The notes: generated by a model not told the origin, from the letters alone. Counted from the first letter of the stretch, positions 47,943-57,690 are shown. The stretch is DNA of 64,000 bases from Candidatus Korobacter versatilis (GCA_016185395.1 JACPNR010000011.1:204703-268702), one strand, 5' to 3'. Made by a program: numbers and translations.

Positions 47943-50900
47943 GTGAAAAAAATCAGCTATTGGATCGTCTGTTCCCTGTTGCTATTGGCCGCCTCCCCCG
48001 CGGTCGCGCAGACCTTTGAGATCGGCGGCAAGTCGACGGCGACTCCTCCCCCTGCCGTTAATAAGAACGGCAAGGCTTCGCCCGCCGCTGCCGGCAAGAA
48101 GAAGTCCGGCAAGTCTGCGAAAGGCGGAGCCGCTTCCTCCGGCGCGCCGTCCTCCGGCGGCTTGGGCTGGGGTGCCTCCATCGACGTCACCCGTGACGCG
48201 CGCGCCGCCGAGCAGGCCATCAAGCATAAGGACCCGGCCGCCGCGACCATGTACGCGCAGCGCGCCGTGAACAAGGCGCCGCAGAACCCGAACCTCTGGT
48301 TCCTGCTCGGCTACACCGCGCGCCTTTCCGGCCGCTACGGCCAGTCCGTGCAGGCGTATCAGAAGGGGCTTTCGCTCAAGGCCGGGTCCGCCGAGGGTCT
48401 TTCCGGCCTGGCGCAGACTTACGCCAAGATGGGCCGCCGCGACGACGCCAAGCGCCTGCTCGCGCAAGCCATTGCCGCCGCTCCCAAGAACGTCACCAAC
48501 ATCCTGGTGCTGGGCGAGATCCAGATACAGTCCGGCGAGTTCCAGCAAGGCATCGCGACGCTCGAGCGCGCCGAGTCCATCAAGCCTTCCTCGCACAGCG
48601 AGCTGCTCATGGCCGTCGCCTACATGAAGTTGAAGCAGATGGAGAAGGCCAAGGTCCTGCTCGCTCGCGCCAAGGCGCGCGACCCGAAGAACGTCGCCAT
48701 CTTCCGCGCCGTCGCCAACTTCCAGCGCGAGGAGAAGGACTACAAGTCCGCCATCGCGACCTTGAAGTCCGCGCCACGCATGTCGCCCGAAGTCCTCGCC
48801 GACCTCGGCTACACCTACGAGCTGGCGGACATGCCGAAGGATTCGGCGGCGGCCTACGAGCGCGCGGCGAAAGCAGCGCCCGCCCAGATCGGATACCAGT
48901 TGAGCGCGGCGCAGGCCGTGCTCCGCACCGGCGATCCGGATAAGGCCAAGCAATACCTCGCGCGCGCCACGCAGATCGACGCGGACCACTATCGGCTGCA
49001 CGCCATCCGCGGCGCCATGGCGAAAGCGGAGAACCGTCCCGACGAAGCCATCCGCGAATATCAGTTCGCGCTCGCGCACCTGCCGGAAGGCGGCGCACCC
49101 GAAGGCCAGATGTATCCCGTGCTGCTTCGCCTGAACCTCTCGGAACTGTTCAAGCAGACTGGCAACGAGGCCGCGGCGAAATCGCAACTCGCCATGGCCG
49201 AGCAGGAGATATCGAAGATCCACGTGGAAGGCCCGCAGATGGCGGAGTTCCTGCGCGTGCGCGCCTCCATCAAGCTGGGCGCGGGCGACTTTGCCGGGGC
49301 CGAAGCCGACCTCAAGCAGGCGCTCAAGCTCGACCCCGCGAACACCAACGCCGCGCTCGGACTCGCCAGCGTCTACTGGAAGGCGAAGCGCACCGGCGAA
49401 GCGCAGAAGATCTACGCCGACGTCCTCGCCCAGGACCCGAAGAACCGCTTCGCGCTCGAATCGCTCGGTTACCTTGCGCGCGAACTCGGCAACCGCGCGC
49501 AGGCGGAGGAGTTCTTCAATCGCCTGGCGCAGGCCTATCCGGATGACTACGTCGCCTACCTCGCGCTCGGCGACATGTACACCGACGCGCGCGACTTCCT
49601 GCGCGCCGACGCCAATTATCAGCAGGCTTACAAGCGCGCGCCCAAGAACCCCATCGTGGTGGCGAACGCCGCCAACGCGGCCATCGAGGCGCGTAAGTTC
49701 GAGCTGGCCAAGACCTGGGTGGACCGCGCCACCGGCAGCATGAACGACGATCCGCGCGTGATGCGCGAGCGCGAACGCTACCTCTTCCACACCGGCAAAT
49801 ACCTCGAGTCCGCGCAGCTCGGACGCAAAGTGCTGGAGAAGTTGCCGCGTGACCGCAACGGCAGCGTCTATCTCGGCTACGCGCTCTACAACCTCGGGCG
49901 CTACGACGACGTGCTCACCCTCACCAGCCAGTACGAGCAGGTCCTGCCCAAGGAAGCGAACTTCCCGCTGTTGCAGGGCCACGTGCACAAGCAGTCGCAA
50001 TTGCTCGACCAGGCGGTCGACGACTACACGCGCGCCATCGAGAAAGATCCAAAGATGGTCGAGCCCTACGTCAACCGCGGCTACGTGCGCAATGACCTGC
50101 AGGACCCCGAGCTGGCCTCGCAGGACTTTAACCAGGCGCTCAAGCTCGCTCCCAACAACGGCATCGCGCACCTCGGACTCGCCTTCTCCAGCCTGCAGTT
50201 GAAGCGCGGGCACGTGGCGCTCGAGGAAGCCGATGCCGCCGAGAAGCTCATGGGCGAGAGCGGGGCCACGCATCTGGCGCGCGCCACCGCCTACCGCCAG
50301 ATGCGCGTGCTCGATCGCGCGGAGAAGGAATATCGCGCCGCGCTGAAATATTCGCCCAACGACCTGCATCTCCACATGGCGCTCGCGGACACGCTTTACC
50401 ACGCGCGCAAGTACAACGACTCCATCGCCGAACTGGACCAGGTGCTGCGTCTGCAACCGGAGAACGCCGCCACCGTCTACGCGCAGATGGCGCACGCGCA
50501 CGCGCAGATGGGCCATCGCGCCGAGACCTTCCAGTACATCGAAGCCGCCGAGCGTGAAGGCGGCGGGGAATCACAAGTGCTGCTTGCCACCGGCGACGCC
50601 CTGCTCGTCCTCGGCGACGAGGAAGCCGCGATGGAGCGCTTCGCCCGCGCCCTCCAGGCGCCGGACGCCGACCGCGTGGCCGCGCGCCTGGCCGTCGCGA
50701 AGGTCTTTGCCCACAAGAATGAGTACGACGACGCCAAGCAGCAGGTCGCGCTTGCCTTCGCCGAGTCACGCGTGGGCGAGGCCAGCCCGGTCACGGACGA
50801 GAACCTGATCGAGGCAGCCAACATCTTCCTCGCGGCGCACGACTTCAAGCTCGCCGAGAAGTATTACAGGCGCGCGGCTGATGCCGGCGCCGGAGAAGAA

Positions 50901-52190
50901 GTCGTCGCCATCGGCCTCGCGAATACGTACTTGGCGCAGGGCCAGGCGGCACAGGCGCAAGCGCAGCTGGCGGCCCTCGGGAACCCTGCCGACTACGCGT
51001 CGAGCTACGACTATCAGCTCGCCGCCGGCAACATGTATCGCCAGTCGCACGACATGCCGCGCGCGCTTTCCGCCTTCGGTCGCGCCAACCAGCTCGACAC
51101 GCAGAGCGACGTCGCCCAGCGCCAGATGTACGAGGTCGCCGCACAAGAGGGCTACCAGATCAACCGGCGCTTCAGCGTGCTCTCTGACCTCGACGTGCAC
51201 GGCATCTTCCAGCCCGCGACCGTGTACGAGCTCGACGCCAAACTGTTCGGCATCACCGATCCCGCGCTCATGCCCTCGCCCCGCAACCCGCGCGAGATGG
51301 TGCTCACCAACGCCTTCCGTGTGCACCAGGGCGGATTGCCCACCATCAGCGGCTTCTTCCAGGTCCGCAATGCCAAGGGCGTATCGGAAATCCCCGGCTT
51401 GGGCCTGGTCCTCAACCGCGACACCACCGATTACTCCTTCAACGCCGCCATCAACCCCGTGCTGCACTTCGCCGGCGAGAGCGTGGCGATCAATACCGGC
51501 GTGCAATACACCATCCGGCGGGACAGCGACGTGCCCGTCGCGCTCAACCAGAACCTGCTGCGCGAGTTCCTGCACTTCTCCACCAGCTCGTTCTTCAACT
51601 GGCTGGCGGTGCGCGGCTCGGCCTATCACGAAGCCGGCCCCTTCACCGACCGCAACCTCAACTCGCGGGACGTGGGCGGCGAGCTCGAGTTCCGCGTGGG
51701 CCGTCCCTGGGGCAAGACGGCGATGATCACCGGCTACTCCCTGCGCGACCTGCAGTTCGACCCGCTCATCCGCGAGTACTTCACCACCTCGACCTGGGTG
51801 GGCGTGGAGCGCAAGTTCGGCGAGAAGCTCACGGTGCGCCTGCTCGGCGAGTACGTGCGCGCCTGGCGCGTGCAAGACAATCTGTTCGCTACCGCGCAAA
51901 TGGCGCGTCCGGCCGTCGAGCTCCACTATCGCGCGAACAATCGCTGGAGTGCCGATGGCACCTTTGCCCTCTCCCGCGGCCAGGGTTTTCATACCTATGA
52001 CAACATGCAGAGCAGTTTCTTCATCTCTTATATGAAGCCCTGGAGATCGCACGTGAACGATGGCCTGGGCGAGGTCCCCGTCGAGTATCCGCTTCGGTTC
52101 TCCATCGGGATCCAGCAACAGAGTTTTCCAAATTTTACTGGCCGCGGTCAGTCGGTGTTCCGTCCGGTCATACGACTGACGCTCTTTTAA
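47943..52190 (+). CDS. Large TPR protein with C-terminal outer-membrane-barrel-like domain
   Basis: 1415 residues. A signal peptide (MKKISYWIVCSLLLLAASPA) is followed by a Lys/Ala/Gly-rich linker, then some 20 TPR-like repeats from about residue 85 to 1080 (for example NLWFLLGYTARLSGRYGQSV and AVDDYTRAIEKDPKMVEPYV). The last ~280 residues are beta-rich with alternating residues (FAGESVAINTGVQYTIRRDS, GYSLRDLQFDPLIREYFTTS) and end in Phe (VFRPVIRLTLF), as outer-membrane barrels do. The layout is that of BcsC and PelB, exporters of cellulose and Pel polysaccharide. Likely the outer-membrane exit of the locus encoded next to it. Confidence 0.8.
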   Translation: MKKISYWIVCSLLLLAASPAVAQTFEIGGKSTATPPPAVNKNGKASPAAAGKKKSGKSAKGGAASSGAPSSGGLGWGASIDVTRDARAAEQAIKHKDPAAATMYAQRAVNKAPQNPNLWFLLGYTARLSGRYGQSVQAYQKGLSLKAGSAEGLSGLAQTYAKMGRRDDAKRLLAQAIAAAPKNVTNILVLGEIQIQSGEFQQGIATLERAESIKPSSHSELLMAVAYMKLKQMEKAKVLLARAKARDPKNVAIFRAVANFQREEKDYKSAIATLKSAPRMSPEVLADLGYTYELADMPKDSAAAYERAAKAAPAQIGYQLSAAQAVLRTGDPDKAKQYLARATQIDADHYRLHAIRGAMAKAENRPDEAIREYQFALAHLPEGGAPEGQMYPVLLRLNLSELFKQTGNEAAAKSQLAMAEQEISKIHVEGPQMAEFLRVRASIKLGAGDFAGAEADLKQALKLDPANTNAALGLASVYWKAKRTGEAQKIYADVLAQDPKNRFALESLGYLARELGNRAQAEEFFNRLAQAYPDDYVAYLALGDMYTDARDFLRADANYQQAYKRAPKNPIVVANAANAAIEARKFELAKTWVDRATGSMNDDPRVMRERERYLFHTGKYLESAQLGRKVLEKLPRDRNGSVYLGYALYNLGRYDDVLTLTSQYEQVLPKEANFPLLQGHVHKQSQLLDQAVDDYTRAIEKDPKMVEPYVNRGYVRNDLQDPELASQDFNQALKLAPNNGIAHLGLAFSSLQLKRGHVALEEADAAEKLMGESGATHLARATAYRQMRVLDRAEKEYRAALKYSPNDLHLHMALADTLYHARKYNDSIAELDQVLRLQPENAATVYAQMAHAHAQMGHRAETFQYIEAAEREGGGESQVLLATGDALLVLGDEEAAMERFARALQAPDADRVAARLAVAKVFAHKNEYDDAKQQVALAFAESRVGEASPVTDENLIEAANIFLAAHDFKLAEKYYRRAADAGAGEEVVAIGLANTYLAQGQAAQAQAQLAALGNPADYASSYDYQLAAGNMYRQSHDMPRALSAFGRANQLDTQSDVAQRQMYEVAAQEGYQINRRFSVLSDLDVHGIFQPATVYELDAKLFGITDPALMPSPRNPREMVLTNAFRVHQGGLPTISGFFQVRNAKGVSEIPGLGLVLNRDTTDYSFNAAINPVLHFAGESVAINTGVQYTIRRDSDVPVALNQNLLREFLHFSTSSFFNWLAVRGSAYHEAGPFTDRNLNSRDVGGELEFRVGRPWGKTAMITGYSLRDLQFDPLIREYFTTSTWVGVERKFGEKLTVRLLGEYVRAWRVQDNLFATAQMARPAVELHYRANNRWSADGTFALSRGQGFHTYDNMQSSFFISYMKPWRSHVNDGLGEVPVEYPLRFSIGIQQQSFPNFTGRGQSVFRPVIRLTLF

Positions 52191-52206
52191 GCGCCAGAGG
52201 GGCCCC

Positions 52207-53457
52207 ATGAAGATTTGCGTGGTGACTGCTTTCCCGCCTAGCCGGCGGGGGCTGAATGAGTACGGATTCCATATCGCACGTGAGCTGCAGCGCGACCCGC
52301 TGCTCAGCGTCACCGTACTCGCCGATGCGCTCGACCGCGACGCGCCCGAGGACCCGGACTTCAGCGTAGAACGCTGCTGGACGTTCAACGCGCTTTCCAA
52401 TCCCACCCGCCTGCTGCAGGCGGTCCGCGAGTGCAACCCCGATGTCGTCTGGTTCAACCTGCTCTTCTCCACGTTCGGTGACAGCCCGGTCGCGGCCTTC
52501 CTCGGCCTGACCATCCCGGCGCTCGTCCGCATGAACGGGTACTACACCCACGTCACCCTGCACCACCTGATGGACAACATCGACCTCGAAGACGCCGGCG
52601 TGCGTTTCCCGCGGCTCTATCGTCTCGCCGGCTCCATCGCCACGCGCATGCTGCTGATGGCCAACTCCGTCAGCGTGCTGCTGCCCGCGTACCGCCGCAC
52701 GCTGATGGAAAAGTACCGCGGCGAGAACGTCCACTGGCGCGCGCATGGCATCTTGTCCGCGCGGCCCGAGTATCCCGACTTCTCCAGGCGCGGTAATCCC
52801 GAGCATCGCATCGTTGCGTTCGGAAAATGGGGGACGTACAAGCGGCTCGAGCTGCTCATCGAAGCCTTCGGCATCGTGGCCGAACGCATGCCCAACGCGC
52901 GGCTCGTCGTTGCCGGCGGCGACCATCCCATGACCCCCGGTTACGTCCAGAGCGTGGCCGAGCGCTGGAAGGATTGCGCCACCATCTCATTCACCGGCTA
53001 CGTGCCGGAAGACAAGTTGCCCGAGTTGTTCTCCACCGCCAGCGTCGTCGTCATGCCCTATACCTCCGCGACCGGCTCCAGCGGCGTGGCGCATCTGGCG
53101 TGCGAGTACGGCGTGCCCATCGTGAGCGCCGACATCGCTGACTTCCGCGAGATGGCCGGTGATGAAGGCCTCGCCATCCGGTTCTACGAGACGGGCGCCC
53201 CCGAGGGCCTCGCCGGTTCGCTCCTCGACTTGCTGAACGACCCCGCGCTGCAACGCGAGATGGCGGACCAGAACTTCTCCGCCGCGTTGCGCATGACCAT
53301 GCCGCAGATCATCCGGCAGTATCTGCGGACCTTCGACCTGCACCAGCGCTCCAAAGTGCTCGAACCCATGTCACGCTTCCGCCGCTTGCCGGGATGGGTG
53401 CCGTCGCGCTCGGCCATCTTCCGCGCGGCTGCTCCGAGGTGGTCCGCATGGATGTAA
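52207..53457 (+). CDS. GT4-family glycosyltransferase
   Basis: 416 residues, two Rossmann domains of the GT-B fold. The N-terminal sugar-acceptor side begins MKICVVTAFPPSRRGLNEYG; the C-terminal donor side has FGKWGTYKRLELLIEAFGIV, ARLVVAGGDHPMTPGYVQSV, FTGYVPEDKLPELFSTASVV and the E-x7-E-type SGVAHLACEYGVPIVSADIA. It would add a sugar to a lipid-linked or nascent chain in the cytoplasm. Follows the exporter gene by 16 bases and overlaps the next gene by 10. Confidence 0.88.
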   Translation: MKICVVTAFPPSRRGLNEYGFHIARELQRDPLLSVTVLADALDRDAPEDPDFSVERCWTFNALSNPTRLLQAVRECNPDVVWFNLLFSTFGDSPVAAFLGLTIPALVRMNGYYTHVTLHHLMDNIDLEDAGVRFPRLYRLAGSIATRMLLMANSVSVLLPAYRRTLMEKYRGENVHWRAHGILSARPEYPDFSRRGNPEHRIVAFGKWGTYKRLELLIEAFGIVAERMPNARLVVAGGDHPMTPGYVQSVAERWKDCATISFTGYVPEDKLPELFSTASVVVMPYTSATGSSGVAHLACEYGVPIVSADIADFREMAGDEGLAIRFYETGAPEGLAGSLLDLLNDPALQREMADQNFSAALRMTMPQIIRQYLRTFDLHQRSKVLEPMSRFRRLPGWVPSRSAIFRAAAPRWSAWM

Positions 53458-54626
53458 AAGCCATCGTATTGGTCGGGCCTGGCGCCGCCGAAGGTTCCGC
53501 GCGCGAACAGGTCGCGGGCGTTCCCATCCCGCTGCTCGACGTGCTTGGCCGCCCCCTGCTGCATCGCGTGGTCGACCGCCTGCGCCGCAGCGTGGATGAG
53601 ATCGCCGTGATCGTGGAAGGCGGCGAGGGCGACGCCGAGACTTTCGCCCGGCTCATCACCTCGACCGCCGCGCTCCCTGGCGTGAAGGCCACCGTGATGC
53701 CCGCCGGCGGCGATATGTGGCGCGCCGCCGAAGAAGCGTTCTCCGACTTCGCCCAGAACGGCGCCGAGGTCGTGGTCGCCATCCGCCTCGGCCCCTATGC
53801 GGAGCTGGACTACGACCACCTCGTGCAGTTCCACCTCGACCGCGGCGCGCGCGTTACCGCCGCCGTGCATGAAGAGAGCGAGTTCGGGGTCTTCGCCATC
53901 AGCGCCTCGCGCCGCAACGACGCGGCGTATCTGTTCCGCCATCGTTTCCTGGAGTGTCGCGAGCCGTGTACTCAATATCCCTTCGCCGGATATTTCAATC
54001 AGCTCGCCGGCGCGGCTGACCTGCGCGCGCTCACGCGTGACGGCCTGCTGCAGATGAACACGCTTCGTCCCGTCGGCAAAGAGATCAAGCCAGGCGTGTG
54101 GGCGGGTGAAGGCGCGCGCATCGATCGCGGCGCCCGCGTGCTCACTCCCGCGTTCATCGGCGCGCGGTCGCGCGTGCGCACCGCCGCCGTGCTCACGCGC
54201 TGCTCCAGCGTGGAGCATCACGCCGAAGTCGATTGCGGCACGGTGGTGGAAGACTCCAGCGTGCTTCCCTTTTCTTATGTCGGCGCGGGGCTCGACCTGG
54301 CCCACGCCGTGGTCGGCTTTCGCCGGCTGGTAAGTCTCCGGCGCAACACCGAAGTGGAGTTCAGCGACCCCACGCTCATCGCCATGTCCTCGGTGCATGC
54401 GCCAGTAAGAGCGCTCGCGAGTGCGGCATCACTCGCAACGTTCCTCCCCAAACACATACTCCTGGGTTTTTTCGGAAAGTCCCGCCGAGAGAAGCCTGCG
54501 GACCTGCCGGCTGCGGTGCGCGCTCCAGCGGCGCACAACTTACCGGCGCTCGAAAACGGCGCGGACGATGGGTCCGCGAAGTTCCCCTCGAACCTGGCAG
54601 TCGCGAGGAGATATGGAAACGAGTAG
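53448..54626 (+). CDS. Degenerate nucleotidyltransferase with left-handed beta-helix segment
   Basis: 392 residues from ATG 53448. The N-terminus is laid out like a sugar-phosphate nucleotidyltransferase (KAIVLVGPGAA, then PIPLLDVLGRPLLHRVVDRL), but the GxGTRLxP signature and the PKP lysine are missing. The C-terminal part has hexapeptide-like turns (GVWAGEGARIDRGARVLTPA, TAAVLTRCSSVEHHAEVDCG) as in GlmU/GMP-pyrophosphorylase-like proteins. It may be a regulatory or binding protein rather than an enzyme. Overlaps both neighbours (10 and 14 bases). Confidence 0.7.
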   Translation: MDVKAIVLVGPGAAEGSAREQVAGVPIPLLDVLGRPLLHRVVDRLRRSVDEIAVIVEGGEGDAETFARLITSTAALPGVKATVMPAGGDMWRAAEEAFSDFAQNGAEVVVAIRLGPYAELDYDHLVQFHLDRGARVTAAVHEESEFGVFAISASRRNDAAYLFRHRFLECREPCTQYPFAGYFNQLAGAADLRALTRDGLLQMNTLRPVGKEIKPGVWAGEGARIDRGARVLTPAFIGARSRVRTAAVLTRCSSVEHHAEVDCGTVVEDSSVLPFSYVGAGLDLAHAVVGFRRLVSLRRNTEVEFSDPTLIAMSSVHAPVRALASAASLATFLPKHILLGFFGKSRREKPADLPAAVRAPAAHNLPALENGADDGSAKFPSNLAVARRYGNE

Positions 54627-55008
54627 GCCCGTAGTCGTCAAACGCGTCCCGGAACGCCTGGACTTGAAACAAGCGCGGAAATTCGTCCGCGAAGTGCGGC
54701 CTTTTCTGCGCGCGGACCGGCCCCAGATCGTGCTCGACCTTTCGCCGGTGAAGCAGATCGATTCCGCCGGCGTCGACATGCTGCTGCATTGCATGGGCGA
54801 AGCCATGAAGCGCGATGGCGACGTGAAGCTTGCGTCGCTCTCCCCACAAGCGGCCGTCATCCTGGAGCTGACTCGCGCCGATCGTCTGTTCGAGATCTAC
54901 GAGAACTCCACCGACGCCGCGCGCAGCTACTCCGGCTTCCTGCCGAACGCACTGCGCATGCAACAACAGCTCTCCGAGCAGACGCCGCCGGGCCAACTGG
55001 CCGCATAA
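54613..55008 (+). CDS. STAS-domain protein (anti-sigma-factor-antagonist-like)
   Basis: 131 residues. STAS fold wording: IVLDLSPVKQIDSAGVDMLL with the Asp-Ser-Ala-Gly loop (DSAG, about residue 52) whose Ser is phosphorylated in SpoIIAA-type proteins, then DVKLASLSPQAAVILELTRA. Such proteins are switched by a serine kinase and phosphatase. It is coupled to a polysaccharide operon by a 14-base overlap, with no kinase gene in view. It may tie export to a phosphorylation switch, which is inferred. Confidence 0.85.
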   Translation: METSRPVVVKRVPERLDLKQARKFVREVRPFLRADRPQIVLDLSPVKQIDSAGVDMLLHCMGEAMKRDGDVKLASLSPQAAVILELTRADRLFEIYENSTDAARSYSGFLPNALRMQQQLSEQTPPGQLAA

Positions 55009-55018
55009 CACGGAAGAC

Positions 55019-56362
55019 ATGGCTGATTCCCCCATCCCGGTAGCGGTGCCGCCAGCAGCAGCAGCTCGCCTCTCGCTGCCGGGCGGACTGCGCCATCGCC
55101 TCGCGCGTTTCCGCGGCTCGCGCCACTCGCGCATCCTCAGCGGCAGCCTGATCATGCTGATCAGCTCCGCTGTGGTCGCCGGCGTGAACTTCGCTTACAA
55201 CGTCCACGTGGCGCAGCGGCTGGGGCCGGCGGAGTTCGGACACGTCGCGACCAGCGTGAGCTTGCTGCTCATCGCCTCGTCGCTCACCCTCAGCTTCCAG
55301 ATCGTCTGCGCCAAGTTCATCGCGCGCAACGCCGGCGATGGGGAACGCGCCGCCGTCTATCGCCGCCTGCGGCTGCGCGCGTGGCAGGTCAGCCTCGCGC
55401 TGGCCGCGCTGCTCATCGCCCTGAGCCTCCCGGTCACTCGCTTCCTGCGCTTTCCCACGCCCTGGATCATGGTGCTGATGGCCATCGGCATCGCCTTCTA
55501 CGTGCCCCTCGGCGTGAAGCGCGGCATCTTCCAGGGCACGTGCGCCTTCCCGCGACTGGCGGCCAACTATTCGCTCGAGGCCGTCGCCAAGTTCCTGTTC
55601 GCGCTCGCGCTGGTGTGGCGCTTCGGCGCGATGGGGGCGGTGGTCGCCATCACGCTCTCGGTGGTCACCGCATATTTTCTGCCGCGGCCGCAATCCTTGT
55701 TCCGCGCGCAAGGCGGGTTGTCCGCTCCGCTCTCCGCCGGCGAGGGACGCCAGGCCATCGTCTTCTTCGTGGGCCAGGTCATCATCATGAACACCGACCT
55801 CATCATGGTGAAGCATCTCTTCCCCGCCGCCGAGGCCGGCCAGTATGCCGCCGTCGCGCTCGTCGGACGCGTGCTCTTCTACGCCTCCTGGTCGGTCATC
55901 TCGGCGATGTTCCCGGTGACCGCCGAGTCGAGCCGCACCGAACGTCCGAACCACTCTCTCGTCATCATCCCGATGGCGCTGGTGCTCGCGATGTTCCTCG
56001 GTTTCCTCGGCGTGCTGCAGCTCTTCCCCGCCGCCGTGATGCGGACCATCTTTGGCCCCGGCTTCCAGCAGGCGGAATCCCTGCTCGGCCTCTACGCCGC
56101 GAATACCGCCGTCTATGCCCTCGCCGTCGTGCTCATGGCCTACGAGATGTCGCGCAAGGTGGCCAACACCGGCTGGCTCCAAATGGTCTTCGGCGCCCTC
56201 GTCGTCGCGGGCGTCGCCCTGTTTCATGACAGCCTGCGCCAGGTCATCACCGTGCTGCTGGTGCTGATGAGCACCCTGTTGTGCGCGGTCGCGCTGCCCT
56301 TTTTCCGCGGCGCGCGTCCCTCTTCCACCTCCACTCTCCCAGATCTGCAGGAGGCAGCATGA
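55019..56362 (+). CDS. Polysaccharide flippase (Wzx/MATE-like)
   Basis: 447 residues, 12 or so membrane helices, in the oligosaccharide flippase superfamily: SSAVVAGVNFAYNVHVAQRL, GPAEFGHVATSVSLLLIASS, GVKRGIFQGTCAFPRLAANY, and INTDLIMVKHLFPAAEAGQY-type wording (MNTDLIMVKHLFPAAEAGQY). It would move a lipid-linked repeat unit to the periplasm. Overlaps the next gene by ATGA. No Wzy polymerase is seen in the window unless the GT-C-like protein plays that part. Confidence 0.85.
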   Translation: MADSPIPVAVPPAAAARLSLPGGLRHRLARFRGSRHSRILSGSLIMLISSAVVAGVNFAYNVHVAQRLGPAEFGHVATSVSLLLIASSLTLSFQIVCAKFIARNAGDGERAAVYRRLRLRAWQVSLALAALLIALSLPVTRFLRFPTPWIMVLMAIGIAFYVPLGVKRGIFQGTCAFPRLAANYSLEAVAKFLFALALVWRFGAMGAVVAITLSVVTAYFLPRPQSLFRAQGGLSAPLSAGEGRQAIVFFVGQVIIMNTDLIMVKHLFPAAEAGQYAAVALVGRVLFYASWSVISAMFPVTAESSRTERPNHSLVIIPMALVLAMFLGFLGVLQLFPAAVMRTIFGPGFQQAESLLGLYAANTAVYALAVVLMAYEMSRKVANTGWLQMVFGALVVAGVALFHDSLRQVITVLLVLMSTLLCAVALPFFRGARPSSTSTLPDLQEAA

Positions 56363-57087
56363 AGAAGCTGCGCCGTATCACCGAACCCGAGGTCATCGCC
56401 GAATTCCTGAAGAACGAGTACTACCAGGAAGAATTCCACCAGGACCGCGGCCGGTTCGAGGCCCTGGTGCTGAATGCCGACACCACCAACGACGCCGAGA
56501 ACGCCCTGCGCCGCGCCCTGCTCTTCCGCCGCCGCGGACACATGTGGCGCGAGCTGCCTCCCGACACCCAGTGGTGGGAGATGGGACTCGGGCCCGGCGA
56601 TTTGGAACAGGTCCGCGTCTTCCCGCGCGCGCAGTGGCGCCGCGTGGCCGATGGCAGCTTCCAGATCGGCGCCATCGTCCGGCGCATCCGCCGCAACGAG
56701 TTCCGCGGCAAGGACAAGGCCTTCGTCGCCAAGCTGCACGCGCTCAGCTACCGCCTGCGCCAGCACCGCGACGCCAGTACGCTCATGCTCATCGGCGTCG
56801 ACGAGTCGCGGCCCATGACCATCCTCGAAGGCAATCACCGCCTCACCGCCGCGATGCTCGCCTCCGAAGAGCTGGCGCTTTCCTGCTTCCGCATCGTCTG
56901 TGGCCTCTCGCCGCGCATGGCGGAGAGCTGCTGGTATGAGACCAATCTTCCCAACCTGTGGCGCTACGCCAAGAACCGCTTTCGCAACATCGTGGACAAG
57001 GAAGCCGACGTTGACCGCGTGCTCACCGTCACCACCAACGCGCTGACGGCGCGGGCAACGCAGTCCACCGCGCCGGAGTCCAAATGA
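56359..57087 (+). CDS. Unknown protein with ParB-fold-like motif
   Basis: 242 residues from ATG 56359, with GGAGG just upstream. The centre reads TLMLIGVDESRPMTILEGNH, RLTAAMLASEE; the E-G-N-H-R-x-x-A pattern recalls ParB/sulfiredoxin-like nucleotide-binding loops (GxxR). The N-terminus is mostly helical (EVIAEFLKNEYYQEEFHQDR) and the C-terminus basic. Function unknown; its fixed place between a flippase and a secreted-protein gene suggests a role in the same pathway, perhaps as a kinase- or transferase-like modifier. Confidence 0.6.
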   Translation: MKKLRRITEPEVIAEFLKNEYYQEEFHQDRGRFEALVLNADTTNDAENALRRALLFRRRGHMWRELPPDTQWWEMGLGPGDLEQVRVFPRAQWRRVADGSFQIGAIVRRIRRNEFRGKDKAFVAKLHALSYRLRQHRDASTLMLIGVDESRPMTILEGNHRLTAAMLASEELALSCFRIVCGLSPRMAESCWYETNLPNLWRYAKNRFRNIVDKEADVDRVLTVTTNALTARATQSTAPESK

Positions 57088-57110
57088 ATCCGTATTCCCC
57101 TGGAGGCACT

Positions 57111-57680
57111 ATGTCGTTCTCAACCCCTTATCGCGTGCTGGCGCTCGTGCTCGCGTTCGCGCTCTGCGGCGTGCCGCAGCTCGTCGCGCAGACGGCGCAG
57201 CCGCAGTCGCAAGACCCGGCCGCATCATCGCCCAACCCGCAGCCGGCACAGCAGCAGCCGAACATCACCGCGGACCCCACGCAGGGCCCGGTCGAGCCGG
57301 CGCAGTCGACCACGGACCAGCAAACGCAAGACCAGCCCACGCCCGACCAGCCGCTGCCCAACGCTCCGAGTTCAAGCTCGAAGCAGGCCGGCCAGCCGGC
57401 GGCAACCGCAGCGCCGGCGGCGCAGCAGGCCCCGGCGGCAAAGCCGCAGGAGCCTGCCGGCACGGCGGCTGCGGGTAGTGCGGAGACCGTCGGCGGCGCG
57501 GCATCGCGTCCCGCCGGCACCGCCATCGCTCCGGCCAAGCAGCGCCAGGTGCGCTCGCTGCTGATCAAGCTCGGCGCCATCGCCGCCGCCGGCGCCGCAC
57601 TCGGCATCGTCTACGGCTTGTCCAAAGGCACGCCCTCCAAGCCGCCGGGGACCACGACCGCCGCGACGCCCGCGCCGTAG
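57111..57680 (+). CDS. Secreted/anchored low-complexity Pro/Gln/Ala-rich protein
   Basis: 189 residues from ATG 57111 (GGAGG 5 bases upstream); an earlier Met at 57084 overlaps the previous gene and has no ribosome site. Signal peptide VLALVLAFALCGVPQLVAQ, about 110 residues rich in Pro, Gln, Ala and Ser, then a single membrane helix near the end (LLIKLGAIAAAGAALGIVYG). Not recognised; looks like an envelope spacer or anchor. Confidence 0.6.
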   Translation: MSFSTPYRVLALVLAFALCGVPQLVAQTAQPQSQDPAASSPNPQPAQQQPNITADPTQGPVEPAQSTTDQQTQDQPTPDQPLPNAPSSSSKQAGQPAATAAPAAQQAPAAKPQEPAGTAAAGSAETVGGAASRPAGTAIAPAKQRQVRSLLIKLGAIAAAGAALGIVYGLSKGTPSKPPGTTTAATPAP

Positions 57681-57690
57681 CTGAAACCGC

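Noticed and set aside
47982..50516. 844-codon minus-strand frame opposite the TPR exporter
   Set aside because: Antisense of a repetitive, GC-rich gene; its His/Leu/Val repeats mirror the TPR codons.
53448..54626. Calling this gene an active mannose- or glucose-1-phosphate nucleotidyltransferase
   Set aside because: The GTRLxP signature and PKP lysine are absent, so activity cannot be claimed.
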